DNA from: Eubacterium sp.
Lineage (GTDB): Bacteria; Bacillota; Clostridia; Lachnospirales; Lachnospiraceae
Assembly: GCA_022796875.1 (NCBI GenBank)
Contig: JAAWJJ010000011.1
Coordinates: 1 to 64,000, forward strand
DNA length: 64,000 bases
Direction: 5' to 3'
Shown: positions 1 to 9,426 of the stretch, one piece after another
Layout: each line of letters begins with the position of its first letter
Position numbering within the stretch: position 1 is the first letter of the stretch
Made by a program: the position numbers and the translations under genes
The notes under the pieces: model-generated
What the model was told of the DNA's origin: nothing
The model's database searches: none
The model's input: only the letters and a program-made list of their open reading frames with translations

Positions 1-30
1 ATAGGGTTATAACCCTATCTATTTTTTTGT
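1..30 (+). terminator. Terminator-like hairpin at window edge
   Basis: The window opens with a perfect 18-base palindrome (ATAGGGTTATAACCCTAT, 1-18), followed by a T-rich run to base 28. It can fold as a 7-bp stem with a TATA loop, which fits a rho-independent terminator for a plus-strand gene lying left of the window. A second imperfect hairpin (GTTCGAGCC with GGCTTCGAAC) follows at about 29-51, just before the stop of the leftward regulator. Confidence 0.5.
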
Positions 31-67
31 TCGAGCCCGGTCGGCTTCGAACGGCTTCGATCTTAGG

Positions 68-1294
68 TTATATAGTTTGTCGGTAAAACCGGATCGTACT
101 ATAAAGCGCGGATGAAATATTCGGATTTTCGATATCCAGATGTAATAGCTGGGAAATTTTTTCCAGGCGGTATTTCAGGGTTCCTTTATTAATAAAAAGT
201 TGTTTTGCCGCATGGGAGGCCTGATGGAAACAATTCAGGTAGGCTTCCAGAGTGCGGAGATATTCCGTATTATTGCACTGGTCATATTCTGCCAGCAATT
301 CTATGTCGGACAGCATGACCGTAGTGTTTCCAAACCTCTTTGCGGAGTGCTGTATCTTTAACTGATCGTAGAAATCCAGAAAATGATATAAATATTTTTG
401 GGGAGCTTCGGTTTTACCGATTTGTAAAATCGCGCTTGCCTGCTGCCGGAAGAACAGGCGCTCGTTTAAATTTTGAAACGGATCGGATATACTGGCGAAC
501 AACTGCTGTTGGAATGCAAAATTTTCCAGTTCCGCATCCATACGGGACTGATAATTGTAGAAAAAAAGAAACAGGGTGCTGTCATAAACGAGAACATAAG
601 AATTTGGAAACTGGTACTCGATCTCATAAATGGCAAAGGTAAAATCATTGTTTTGCGGGCGCGGTTTTCGCAGATGGAAAGCGCCGATGGCGAAAGGGGG
701 CTTTAGCCCGTGGTGAGTATTTGGCAGGCGGCGGGCGTGATTTTTCTGATGCATGATGATGCTGTCGTCATATAAAAGCAGTTCCCTTGCGATGAGGGTG
801 GAAATGGAACTTCTTACAGGAGGCAGTTTCAGGTCGGAATCGGATAAGTGGGCCTGACATAGCCGGATCAATGGACGGACGGCATGCATGGCAAGATGTT
901 TGGAGTGCGGATTTTTAAATTTCAGGCATAAAAAATGTGGAATATGGTTCTTTTCCGCAAAAGCGCAGATGTAAGTATAATATCCTTCAGGGGTATCAGG
1001 AGAAAAAAGTTTGCCGTCAGGATATTTGGAAAAATCTGGAAATGTTGTCAGAAAACCGGAATTTGCCTGGTTTTCAAAACAAAAAGTATCATTTCCGTTT
1101 GTGGAAACGCAGGAAAAATATTCTTCCGGTTCTTTTGCAGACGAATGAAAAAGCAGCCGGCTGTGCTGATCCAGGATAAATATATTTAATTGAAAATTAT
1201 TGCAGATATGGGCCATGATTTCCTGGAACGGGCGTTCAATAATCAGGTCCTGCAAAATAATGCGGTTTATTTCATATGATATCGTATCATTCAT
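68..1294 (-). CDS. PucR-type helix-turn-helix transcriptional regulator
   Basis: Regulator of 408 residues. The last ~60 residues form the PucR/CdaR-type C-terminal HTH (AAKQLFINKGTLKYRLEKI, near residues 355-375), which defines the family. The rest is a long, poorly conserved N-terminal region that in such proteins senses a metabolite; no named ligand domain is recognisable. The start overlaps the stop of the upstream PucR paralogue by four bases (ATGA), so the two are translationally coupled and probably act together. Members of this family usually activate nearby purine, sugar-acid or aromatic catabolic genes. The likely targets here are the divergent genes starting at 2900, which is inference from position. 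Confidence 0.85.
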   Translation of the reverse strand: MNDTISYEINRIILQDLIIERPFQEIMAHICNNFQLNIFILDQHSRLLFHSSAKEPEEYFSCVSTNGNDTFCFENQANSGFLTTFPDFSKYPDGKLFSPDTPEGYYTYICAFAEKNHIPHFLCLKFKNPHSKHLAMHAVRPLIRLCQAHLSDSDLKLPPVRSSISTLIARELLLYDDSIIMHQKNHARRLPNTHHGLKPPFAIGAFHLRKPRPQNNDFTFAIYEIEYQFPNSYVLVYDSTLFLFFYNYQSRMDAELENFAFQQQLFASISDPFQNLNERLFFRQQASAILQIGKTEAPQKYLYHFLDFYDQLKIQHSAKRFGNTTVMLSDIELLAEYDQCNNTEYLRTLEAYLNCFHQASHAAKQLFINKGTLKYRLEKISQLLHLDIENPNISSALYSTIRFYRQTI

Positions 1295-2532
1295 AAGTTT
1301 TCTCCTTTTGTTCCTGACAACAGTTTTTGCTGGGTGTAAATCAGCTGTAGTCCGGAATATAACTGATGGGCAGTTTCATACTTTTCCACATCCAGATTCA
1401 GCAATTCATTTATTTTGTTCAGCCGGAGCCGAACGGTGTTTGGGTGAATATTCAGAATTTTTGCCGTTTCTGACACGGTCATAAAGTTTTCATAGTAGCG
1501 GTATAAGGTTTCACAGTAATTCAGAGAGTGTTCGGCATCATAGTTCATCAGCAAACGTATGGCGGCCGGAATGGATGCCGTATATCCATATTGCTCTGTA
1601 AAATAGTAGTCCCTGACAGAAGGGTAAGATTGGCGAAAATCAAAAAATATTTGTTCCGGATTTAATTTCCGGCCGACTTCCAGCGCGCAGAATGCCTGCA
1701 GGCGGTGGGAAGGCAAAGTATATATGTCCGGGAAACGGTCTGAAATACTGTAAGCAAAGTTTTGCTGCAGAGCCATCCGGAACAGCATCGTAAAGTTTTT
1801 TTCCGTTATGTCGGGATCCGACAAATCCGAGAATAAGAGATAGATATAGTTTTCTTCGTCCGGCGATATGCAGGAAGTGACAAAAGGATTGGATTTCCGT
1901 ATATTTCCAAGGGTATATAAAATTTCTGCAGGGTGCGGTTTCGGAAAATGAAGAATGGACATTGCATATGGCGCATTATGCTTGTGTAAATAGATTTCTG
2001 CAAATTTGGTATCGAGGGAATCACTGAGCAGTAAGAGTGCGGGATCAAAATTCAGGCTCCCGGATTGCATCGGGTTTTTTCTGGACAGAAGAACCCCCAG
2101 CGTATCTGCAATAATCCGCTGCGCGTTCATCACTTCCTGAATATACGACGACTTTTCAAATGCGATTCCGATATAACCGTATAACGTGTGTTTATGTGTA
2201 ATCGGACAACAGGTCTGCGGCTGCCCTTCACAGGTGCCCCAGTCAATGAAAGTAGGCCCGCCGTTTGCATAAATGATTTCCTGATAGATCAAATGGTTGT
2301 CAATAATCTGACGTTGAGGGGCGGCGCCGTGTTTTACGATCTCTTCCCAGTCGTTAAAATGAAAGGATGGAGAGAATGCATGGCAGATCAGGGAAAGCGT
2401 TTCGTCAAAAACAATGGTTGACAGGGGCATACACTGGTAAATCTCATGTATGAAATCGGTTTCTGGCCAGTGGGATAAAATGGCCTGAATACAGATGTTT
2501 TGAATTGTCAGCAAATCCGGTTTTACATTCAT
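1291..2532 (-). CDS. PucR-type helix-turn-helix transcriptional regulator
   Basis: Regulator of 413 residues and first gene of a two-gene leftward operon of PucR paralogues. The C-terminal HTH reads SETAKILNIHPNTVRLRLNK (about residues 350-370), the typical PucR arrangement near the end of the protein. The N-terminal half is probably a sensory domain but matches nothing I can name. A GGGAGGTG ribosome binding site sits directly upstream of the ATG. It is transcribed divergently from the SDR/ene-reductase operon beginning at 2900, across a 367-base gap that holds inverted and phased repeats, so it is a good candidate for the local pathway regulator. Confidence 0.85.
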   Translation of the reverse strand: MNVKPDLLTIQNICIQAILSHWPETDFIHEIYQCMPLSTIVFDETLSLICHAFSPSFHFNDWEEIVKHGAAPQRQIIDNHLIYQEIIYANGGPTFIDWGTCEGQPQTCCPITHKHTLYGYIGIAFEKSSYIQEVMNAQRIIADTLGVLLSRKNPMQSGSLNFDPALLLLSDSLDTKFAEIYLHKHNAPYAMSILHFPKPHPAEILYTLGNIRKSNPFVTSCISPDEENYIYLLFSDLSDPDITEKNFTMLFRMALQQNFAYSISDRFPDIYTLPSHRLQAFCALEVGRKLNPEQIFFDFRQSYPSVRDYYFTEQYGYTASIPAAIRLLMNYDAEHSLNYCETLYRYYENFMTVSETAKILNIHPNTVRLRLNKINELLNLDVEKYETAHQLYSGLQLIYTQQKLLSGTKGENL

Positions 2533-2899
2533 AAAGCACCTCCCTCAATATTTCGTATTTTATACTGTCATAATTATAAAACAAATTGCTGCGTTTTGGA
2601 CTGTGTAATTGGACAAAAAAATAACAAAAAAACACGATTTGTACACAGGAAGTATGGGAAAAAATGCTTCCTGTGAAACATTTTTTCTGAAAAAAGCAGC
2701 AGTTATTTCAGGAAAAAGGGACAATGTAAAAAAATAAGGGAAAATGTCATAAAACGCGCGGGCAGATTGTCTGAACCTACATTGTTTAAAGTTACCAATA
2801 TGTTACCATGATAAACATAAGGGTACCATTTCAATATAAATGCATTAACATGTGCATGATAAGCGGGTACAGATATTTTTTCATTAAGGAGGTACGGGT
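2533..2899. promoter_or_regulatory. Divergent control region with inverted and phased repeats
   Basis: This 367-base gene-free stretch separates the PucR pair from the SDR operon. It contains a perfect 9-bp inverted repeat, CACAGGAAG at 2644-2652 and CTTCCTGTG at 2667-2675. It also has three TACCA boxes (TTACCA at 2792 and 2803, GTACCA at 2823) spaced about one and two helical turns apart, just upstream of the 2900 start. Both look like regulator binding sites, with the PucR proteins as obvious candidates. I could not fix a convincing -35/-10 pair. Confidence 0.4.
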
Positions 2900-3655
2900 A
2901 TGTTTGATTTAACTGGTGACGTAGCTGTCGTAACGGGCGGCGGTGGAGGCCTTGGCAGGCAGTTTGCACTGGCGCTTGCGAAAGCGGGTGCGAAAGTGGC
3001 GGTATGTGCGCGGCGGAAAGAAAAACTGGATGCCGTAGTAGCAGAAATCAAAGCGTTGGGTGGAGAGGCTATGGCAGTCGTGACGGATGTAACAAAAGTG
3101 GAAACGGTTGCGGCGGCACGGGATGAAATCGTTGCGAAGTGGGGAAAAACGGATATTCTGGTCAATAATGCCGGCGGAGGAGTAGAGGCCCCGATTGAAG
3201 AGCTGACGGAAGAAGACTGGCGCGCCAACCGTGCATTGGATTTTGACGGCGTATTTTACTGTATGAAATATTTCGGGCAGCAGATGCTGAAACAGGGATA
3301 CGGACGTGTGATTAACATTGCCTCTATTTTGGGGAAAGGCGGACTGAAAGAGATGCCGATCATTGCTTATACATCGGCAAAAGGCGGCGTAGTCAATATG
3401 ACGCGGCATGCGGCGGCGGAATGGGCGACAAAAGGTATTACGGTAAACGCTCTTTGTCCGGGGTTCTTTGCATCTGAGGCGAATAGTCCGGAAGCTATGA
3501 ATATCATGTCGGATATGATTAAAGTGCGTACTCCGATGGAACGTCCGGGAAAGGAAGGCGAACTGGATTCTACCGTCGTATATCTTGCGGCACATGAATC
3601 TTCTTATGTTACGGGAGTAATTCTGCCGTGCGACGGCGGATGGACCTGTATTTAA
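2900..3655 (+). CDS. Short-chain dehydrogenase/reductase
   Basis: Classical SDR of 251 residues. The cofactor-binding motif TGGGGGLG is near residue 13, the NNAG motif near 90, and the catalytic Tyr-x-x-x-Lys appears as YTSAKGG near 160, with the expected upstream Ser in NIASILG. It should interconvert an alcohol and a ketone with NAD(P)H; an Arg-rich stretch after the second strand (CARRKE) hints at NADP(H) preference. It is the first gene of an operon with an ene-reductase, an MFS carrier and an alcohol dehydrogenase. That suggests stepwise reduction or oxidation of a cyclic or unsaturated small molecule. The substrate cannot be read from sequence. AGGAGG precedes the start. Confidence 0.9.
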   Translation: MFDLTGDVAVVTGGGGGLGRQFALALAKAGAKVAVCARRKEKLDAVVAEIKALGGEAMAVVTDVTKVETVAAARDEIVAKWGKTDILVNNAGGGVEAPIEELTEEDWRANRALDFDGVFYCMKYFGQQMLKQGYGRVINIASILGKGGLKEMPIIAYTSAKGGVVNMTRHAAAEWATKGITVNALCPGFFASEANSPEAMNIMSDMIKVRTPMERPGKEGELDSTVVYLAAHESSYVTGVILPCDGGWTCI

Positions 3656-3730
3656 TCTGTGCTGACAGGGACTTTGGCCTGTCGTGCGCATAATGAATGG
3701 ATAAAACCGGAAATATTGGAGGAACCACTG

Positions 3731-5671
3731 ATGTTATATAATTATGATCTTATGCTGCAGCCGATGAAGATCAATGGCATGCGGGTGAAAAACAGAATTA
3801 TCCTTTCGCCGATGGGAACGTTTACGCCCATGAAAGACAATACGGACAGCGAAGAGGGTATCCGTTATTATGAAGAGCGTGCCAAAGGCGGCGCAGGCAT
3901 GATAACTACGGGCGCGATGTTTATCACGACCAAAATGGCGCAGGGCTCGCCCACGATCGGCGTGGACGATTTTCGCTGTATTCCGAAAACAACGGTAATG
4001 GTGGAACGTTGCCACAGATGGGGAGCAAAAGTCTGTCTGCAGTTGTCGGCAGGGACCGGACGGAACGGGGCGCTTGACGTTGCTGGCGGGACACAGCTTT
4101 TATCGGCTTCTGAAAATCCGGCCTTTTATGATCCGACGCAGTTTTGCCGGGCCATGACCATTGAGGAAATCCAGACGGCAATAGAAGAATTTAAGGTTTG
4201 TACCGATCTGGCGTTAAAAGCCGGATACGATGCAATAGAGATACATGCGCATGCGGGTTATATCATTGACCAGTTTATGAGCCCGATCTGGAACAGGAGA
4301 ACCGATGAATATGGAGGAAGCCTGGAGAACAGATGCCGTTTTGCCGTGGAAATTATTCAGGCCATCCGCGAAGTTGCCGGCCCGAAATTCCCGATTCTTT
4401 ATCGTATTTCGATGGATCACCGTTTCGAGGGAGGGCGTACGCTGGAAGACAGTATGGAAATCCTTCCGATTCTGGAAGCTGCCGGTGTGGATGCTTTTGA
4501 TGTGGACGCCGGAGCTTATGAAACGCAGGATTATATTTTCCCGACCAGCTATGTGGGAGAGGGATGCATGGCCTATGTATGCGAGTATGCCCGCAAAGTA
4601 ACGAAAAAACCGATCATTAATGCCGGGAATCATTCTATGGAAACGGCGGCGGAGCTGCTGGCTTCCGGAAATGCTGATTTTGTTCAGTTCGGACGCCAGT
4701 TAATCGCGGATCCGGAGTTCCCGAATAAGTTGAAAGCGGGATGCAGGGAAGACATCCGGCCCTGCCTGATCTGTAATGAAGAATGTATTGGACGTATTTT
4801 CGGCCGTCTGACACAGCTTTCCTGTTCGGTCAATCCTGCCGTCGGATTGGAAGATTATATGGAAATCCGTCCGCTGGAAAAGCCGAAACGCGTCGCCGTG
4901 ATCGGCGCGGGACCGGCAGGCCTGGAAGCCGCGCGGGTGGCGGCCCTGCGTGGGTGCAGCGTGACCGTTTATGAGAAAGAGGCGGAAATCGGCGGCGTAT
5001 ACGGGGCAATTGCAACATCATCATTCAAAAAAAGGATTCGTGATTTGATTACATGGTATGATGTCCAGTTACATAAGCTTGGGGTTGAGATAAAGCTGAA
5101 TTATGAAATGAAAGCGGACGATCCGGTTCTTTACGAAGCGGACGAAATATTTGCAGGGACAGGCTCGGTACCGTTTGTTCCGCCGATTCCGGGAAAAGAT
5201 CTTCCGAATGTAGTAGATGTTACCGAAGCGCATAAACATGGCGTTGACGGCAAAAACATCGTTATTTGCGGCGGCGGGCTTTCCGGGGCGGATACGGCGG
5301 TCGAACTGGGGGAAGACGGCAAAAGCTGCACGATCGTCGAGATGCTTCCGGACATTTGCAACGGGGTATTTTTCATTAATAAAATGTCTGTCTGCAGATA
5401 TCTGGAAAAATATAAGGTCGATATTAAAACGTCCGCCAAAGTCGTTGCGTTTGAGTCTGACGGCGTAGTCATAGAGCGGGATGGCGTTCAGGATAAGATT
5501 CCGGCGGATACGATCGTTACAGCGTTTGGACAGCGGCCGAATACGGCCCTGATTGACGAGCTGGAAGCGAAATATGCTGCAAAACTGACCGTGATGGGAG
5601 ATTGCGCCGGCGTTGCAAAAGCAGCGAAAGCGATCCGGGAAGGATTTTATGCAGCAATGGCTTTGCAGTAA
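3731..5671 (+). CDS. Old-yellow-enzyme family FAD/FMN/4Fe-4S oxidoreductase
   Basis: Protein of about 646 residues. An N-terminal FMN-binding TIM barrel of the old yellow enzyme type is followed by a cysteine cluster (CLICNEECIG plus a Cys about 12 residues on) for one [4Fe-4S], then a C-terminal FAD/NAD(P)-binding half with GAGPAGLEAA. This is the 2,4-dienoyl-CoA reductase, trimethylamine dehydrogenase and BaiCD/BaiH layout. Such enzymes reduce (or oxidise) C=C bonds next to a carbonyl. The start at 3731 is preferred because GGAGG precedes it; an in-frame upstream extension has no such site. The SDR before it and the carrier after it suggest uptake and redox conversion of an enone-type compound. 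A paralogue lies at 26317-28248. Confidence 0.88.
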   Translation: MLYNYDLMLQPMKINGMRVKNRIILSPMGTFTPMKDNTDSEEGIRYYEERAKGGAGMITTGAMFITTKMAQGSPTIGVDDFRCIPKTTVMVERCHRWGAKVCLQLSAGTGRNGALDVAGGTQLLSASENPAFYDPTQFCRAMTIEEIQTAIEEFKVCTDLALKAGYDAIEIHAHAGYIIDQFMSPIWNRRTDEYGGSLENRCRFAVEIIQAIREVAGPKFPILYRISMDHRFEGGRTLEDSMEILPILEAAGVDAFDVDAGAYETQDYIFPTSYVGEGCMAYVCEYARKVTKKPIINAGNHSMETAAELLASGNADFVQFGRQLIADPEFPNKLKAGCREDIRPCLICNEECIGRIFGRLTQLSCSVNPAVGLEDYMEIRPLEKPKRVAVIGAGPAGLEAARVAALRGCSVTVYEKEAEIGGVYGAIATSSFKKRIRDLITWYDVQLHKLGVEIKLNYEMKADDPVLYEADEIFAGTGSVPFVPPIPGKDLPNVVDVTEAHKHGVDGKNIVICGGGLSGADTAVELGEDGKSCTIVEMLPDICNGVFFINKMSVCRYLEKYKVDIKTSAKVVAFESDGVVIERDGVQDKIPADTIVTAFGQRPNTALIDELEAKYAAKLTVMGDCAGVAKAAKAIREGFYAAMALQ

Positions 5672-5701
5672 AGGAACATATAAAGTATGGGAGGGAAAAA
5701 C

Positions 5702-6985
5702 ATGGAATCTACGAAAAAATTCTATGGGAGTAAGGCGGCCTTTGGCGCGTTTCTGGTTATTTTTGTAAACCTTGGACTTTGCACCTGTTTAGGCGTATTT
5801 TTAGCAAGTATTGCAGATTATATCGGATGGCCGATCGGTACGGTGGCTATTTTGGGTACAATCAATACGATTGCAAATGCGGCGCTTTCCATTGTGGCAA
5901 TTAAAGTAGTGCAGAAGATCGGGCCGAGGTGGACGATGCTGATTTCTATTCTTGCCTGTGCGGCGCATGTGACGCTGTACACATTGACGAGTCCGGGACA
6001 GAATCTTAGAAGCCTGATTTTGTGTTATGTCGCTGGTTTTCTGGCTTCTGTGGCAATCGCATTCGGAACGCATGCGGTTTGTTCCAGTCTTGTCGCCGAG
6101 TGGTATGTAAGCACCCATAAGAGAGAAAAAATGACCTCTGTCGTCACTTCCGGAGCCGCTTTTGGAGCTGCGATCTGGGTGTTTGTTTCCGGACAGCTTG
6201 CGGCAAGGTTTACGTTTCAGACCTGCTATCATATTCTGGCGGTAGCGGCGTTGGTAATCGGTTTGATTGCAGTGATCTTTCTGGTAAGGACGCCGAAAGA
6301 AGCCGGGCAGGAACCGGACGGCCTGGAAGAACTGAAAAAAGAGCAGGCCGGAGCCAAAGATGTCGAACTTCCGGGCATGTCTTATAAAGACGCTTTAAAG
6401 AGTCCAAGTTTCTGGTTATTATCGATTGGCTGCGTACTGGCGATAATGGGAGCTTCCGGTTTCGTTTCCTATAACGCGGCGTATTGGCAGGGAATGGGCA
6501 TGAGCGTTACTACGTCTGCGACATGGAATGCGGTTTGGCTGCTGGCTTCTGCGGTAGTTATGCTGATTGCGGGGAATCTGTTTAAAAAGATCGGTTCTAC
6601 CGGATTTACAATATACGTAGCGGTTTCTTTTGCACTGGCGTTTATATTTATGATGGTTTGGGGCGCGCAGCCGTCTACGGTTATGATGGTCCTGATTGTG
6701 ATTTTCGGCGCTTTGGGATATCCTCTCTGCGCGGCGTTTCCGTCGCTGGCCGCGCACGGAGTGTTTGGACCGAAAGAAATCGCCAAAATCATTACGACAT
6801 TTATGGTTGCCGTATACATCGGACAGTTGTTGGGACCGGTTACTTTCAGCGCGATCGTTGCGCATGGATGGAATCTGCTGTGGACGATCTGGACGGTATG
6901 TACACTGATCGGCGCGGTTGTTATCCTGATCGCTATTCATCTTTCTCCATATGTAAAAGGAGAAAAAGCAAAGAAAAAACAGTAA
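5702..6985 (+). CDS. MFS transporter (OFA-like)
   Basis: Integral membrane protein of 427 residues with about 12 hydrophobic helices in two halves and a hydrophilic central loop (around residues 200-225, rich in Glu and Lys). This is the usual major facilitator plan. The GPRW motif after the second helix recalls the oxalate/formate antiporter (OFA) subgroup; the carrier at 48185 has the same look. An ATG 15 bases upstream overlaps the GGGAGG site, so the ATG at 5702 is the likely start. It probably imports the substrate or exports the product of the neighbouring oxidoreductases. Confidence 0.85.
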   Translation: MESTKKFYGSKAAFGAFLVIFVNLGLCTCLGVFLASIADYIGWPIGTVAILGTINTIANAALSIVAIKVVQKIGPRWTMLISILACAAHVTLYTLTSPGQNLRSLILCYVAGFLASVAIAFGTHAVCSSLVAEWYVSTHKREKMTSVVTSGAAFGAAIWVFVSGQLAARFTFQTCYHILAVAALVIGLIAVIFLVRTPKEAGQEPDGLEELKKEQAGAKDVELPGMSYKDALKSPSFWLLSIGCVLAIMGASGFVSYNAAYWQGMGMSVTTSATWNAVWLLASAVVMLIAGNLFKKIGSTGFTIYVAVSFALAFIFMMVWGAQPSTVMMVLIVIFGALGYPLCAAFPSLAAHGVFGPKEIAKIITTFMVAVYIGQLLGPVTFSAIVAHGWNLLWTIWTVCTLIGAVVILIAIHLSPYVKGEKAKKKQ

Positions 6986-7035
6986 TTCATATTATAAAAT
7001 ATTATAAAAATAAATTCAGGTAGGAGATAATTGCT

Positions 7036-8094
7036 ATGGAAAGAACGATGAAAGGGTATGGGATTGTAAAGGAATTTGAAAAATTCGGGTTGATAGAAGC
7101 CGAAGTTCCGCAGTGCGGGCCGCTGGACGCTATCGCGGAACCGGTTGTTCTGGCTGCCTGTTCTTCCGATCCGCACCAGGTTCACGCCGGACTTCCGGCG
7201 GGGATGATATTAGGGCATGAAGTGGTTGCGCGTCTTGTGGAAGTGGGAGCAATGGTAACGGATTTCAAAGCCGGGGATATTGTCTGTGTAGGAGCCGTTA
7301 CCGCGGACTGGTATAAAAAAGAGGCCCAGGATAATATTCATCAACATTCCGGCGGCCAGAATTATGGTATGAACTGGTGCTGTTTTGAAAACGGTACGTT
7401 TGCACAGTATTTTCGGATTCGCCAGGTAGATATGAACGCGGCTCTGATTCCGGAGGGGTTGACGTATGAGCATGCCCTGATGACGTCGGATATGGTTACT
7501 ACCGGATTTCATGGCGCGGAACTGGCCAATATTCAGATCGGAGATACCGTTGTAGTCATGGGGATCGGACCGGTGGGCCTGATGTCCGTCGCCGGTGCGG
7601 CGCTTCGCGGCGCAGGAAGAATCATTGGAATCGGTTCCCGTCCGATTACGAAAGAACTGGCAAAATTTTACGGCGCTACGGATGTACTGGATTATCATGA
7701 CGGACCGATTGATGAACAGGTGCTGGAATTGCTGCATGGGGTCCAGCCGGATTGTGTAATTACGACAGGCGGGACGCAGGATACTTTTGCGCGCAGCGTA
7801 AAGATGGTCAAGCCGAACGGAACCGTTTCCAATCTGCATGCGCAGACGTTTGATACAGTGATTCCTATGGCGGATACGCTGGGGTGGGCAAGCCACAAAA
7901 CCGTTACCGGCGGTTTGTGCCCGGGCGGAAGAAGGAGGCTGGAAAGGCTGATGGCCGTTCAGGCCGCTGGGCGTTTGGATCCTACCAAACTGATCACGCA
8001 TCGTTTCCATGGATTTGAACATGTCATGGACGCATACAATCTGATGGACAAACATCCGGCCGACTGCATTAAACCCGTTGTTTATGTAGAATAA
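7036..8094 (+). CDS. NADP-type secondary-alcohol dehydrogenase, zinc MDR family
   Basis: Protein of 352 residues closely resembling clostridial/Thermoanaerobacter NADP-dependent isopropanol (secondary alcohol) dehydrogenase along its whole length. The catalytic zinc ligands are all visible: Cys42, His61, Glu62 and Asp152. As in that subgroup, the four-cysteine structural zinc loop is absent. The cofactor site reads GIGPVGLM and then GSRP, the signature that favours NADP(H). It would interconvert a ketone and a secondary alcohol, which fits its place after the SDR and ene-reductase. The start at 7036 is about 10 bases from AGGAG; a later in-frame Met aligns with the usual family start but is badly spaced. 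Confidence 0.9.
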   Translation: MERTMKGYGIVKEFEKFGLIEAEVPQCGPLDAIAEPVVLAACSSDPHQVHAGLPAGMILGHEVVARLVEVGAMVTDFKAGDIVCVGAVTADWYKKEAQDNIHQHSGGQNYGMNWCCFENGTFAQYFRIRQVDMNAALIPEGLTYEHALMTSDMVTTGFHGAELANIQIGDTVVVMGIGPVGLMSVAGAALRGAGRIIGIGSRPITKELAKFYGATDVLDYHDGPIDEQVLELLHGVQPDCVITTGGTQDTFARSVKMVKPNGTVSNLHAQTFDTVIPMADTLGWASHKTVTGGLCPGGRRRLERLMAVQAAGRLDPTKLITHRFHGFEHVMDAYNLMDKHPADCIKPVVYVE

Positions 8095-8111
8095 CAGTAG
8101 GAGGAGATATT

Positions 8112-9275
8112 GTGAGTGAGAAACGTCTGGGGATAAAAGAGCTTGGAAGTTCCTTTGCCTGTGCCAATGTATATATCGGCGCTCTCGTCGGGCCGGCTCT
8201 GGTGGCGGGAACCTATGCGGTAACGTTTTTTCTGCCGGCAGGCTGCAATAGTTTATGGACTCCGTTTGTCGCCTGTGGAATCGTAGGCCTGATGTGTGTG
8301 TTTGCGGCCGAGATTATCCGTGAATTTAAAACGTACGATTACGGCGCTGCGGCAAATGTAATTTACGGAGGGAATAAGATTCTGAGAGGGGTTTTTGAGA
8401 TCTATATTATATTGTCAAACGTGGTGGGGTGCGCGATTGTTCAGAGTATGTCGGGAACGTTTTGTCAGGAATTATTTGGATTTCCGCCGTTGGCCGGCAT
8501 GGTGATCATGGCCGGAATCAGCCTGGTAATGATTTATTTCCGTGATAAAATGATTCGTTTTATGAACAGCGCCATGTCTGTCGTTATGATGATCGGTTTT
8601 ATCGTTATTTCAGTGCTTGTGATTCTTCTTTACGGGGATAAGCTGATGGAAGCGCTGAGCGGCTGGTATGTGCCGGAAACTTCTTCGCCCGGCCAGATGT
8701 GGAACAATATCCGTATTTTTGCATTTGGTTCTACGGGATTTGCAATCACTCTTTGCTGTGTGGAGCAGCCGATTAAAAAATTTCGCCAGAGTGTCTGGAT
8801 CGGTGTTTTTACAATGATCTGCGGCGGGATTATGATGGCGCTGAGCTGTTTTACATTCCTGCCGTTTATCGGAGAAGTGCTCGGGAATCCGGTTCCGTTG
8901 GTGTACGTTATGGATAACTATATTTCCGGGTATTTTGGATGGATTCCGACGGTTTATTATATTATTATGCTTCTGGCGATTCTCTCTTCTATTGTGCCGG
9001 GATGCTATATGATCTCTTCCCGTTGGCAGAACCTGCTTCCGGATAAAGGGTTTGGTAAGGAGAGGACAAAAGAGTTTTGTGATAATCGCAATAATATGAT
9101 GATAGCGGTAATCTATCTGGCGGCGTGTACCGGAATTTCCATGTTGGGCTTGAGTACGGTGCTGAATTACGGATTGAATATCATATCTTATATTGGTATT
9201 CCATTAGTGTGTATCCCGATTTTCTTTATCTGGCCGTATAAACTTCACAAAAGAAGAAAGGCGGCAGGAAAATAG
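8112..9275 (+). CDS. Polytopic membrane protein, YkvI/APC-like transporter
   Basis: Protein of 387 residues with roughly 10-11 hydrophobic helices and a basic C-terminal tail (KLHKRRK). The early GALVGPALVAGTY stretch, with small residues breaking the first helix, is typical of the APC superfamily fold. The overall layout recalls the uncharacterised YkvI-type membrane proteins. Translation starts at GTG, well placed after AGGAGGAG. It is the last gene of the operon that starts at 2900, so the operon carries two unrelated putative carriers, perhaps one for uptake and one for product release. The substrate is unknown. Confidence 0.6.
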   Translation: MSEKRLGIKELGSSFACANVYIGALVGPALVAGTYAVTFFLPAGCNSLWTPFVACGIVGLMCVFAAEIIREFKTYDYGAAANVIYGGNKILRGVFEIYIILSNVVGCAIVQSMSGTFCQELFGFPPLAGMVIMAGISLVMIYFRDKMIRFMNSAMSVVMMIGFIVISVLVILLYGDKLMEALSGWYVPETSSPGQMWNNIRIFAFGSTGFAITLCCVEQPIKKFRQSVWIGVFTMICGGIMMALSCFTFLPFIGEVLGNPVPLVYVMDNYISGYFGWIPTVYYIIMLLAILSSIVPGCYMISSRWQNLLPDKGFGKERTKEFCDNRNNMMIAVIYLAACTGISMLGLSTVLNYGLNIISYIGIPLVCIPIFFIWPYKLHKRRKAAGK

Positions 9276-9426
9276 AAAAAGCAGCGGAAAATAAGAAAGG
9301 CAGCAGGAAAACGTGCAGATATAGCAGCAAGAGGAAATGGTAAGGGGCGCCGCGTGAGCATGATGCTGCGGCGCCCTTGCTGCCGTCAGGAAGCGTAAAG
9401 AAAGCGATAGTGATAAAAAACGATAG
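9276..9426. terminator. Intergenic stem-loop between convergent genes
   Basis: A perfect 9-bp GC-rich stem (GGGCGCCGC 9345-9353 with GCGGCGCCC 9368-9376) is extended by outer pairing of an AGCAGCAA arm with TTGCTGC. No T-run follows on the plus strand, so termination is probable rather than certain. The preceding 60 bases hold purine-rich near-repeats (GAAAGGCGGCAGGAAAA, GAAAGGCAGCAGGAAAA). Confidence 0.45.

Noticed and set aside
340..706. Plus-strand reading frames over the first PucR gene
   Set aside because: They are antisense shadows without ribosome sites; the minus-strand gene has a full family match.
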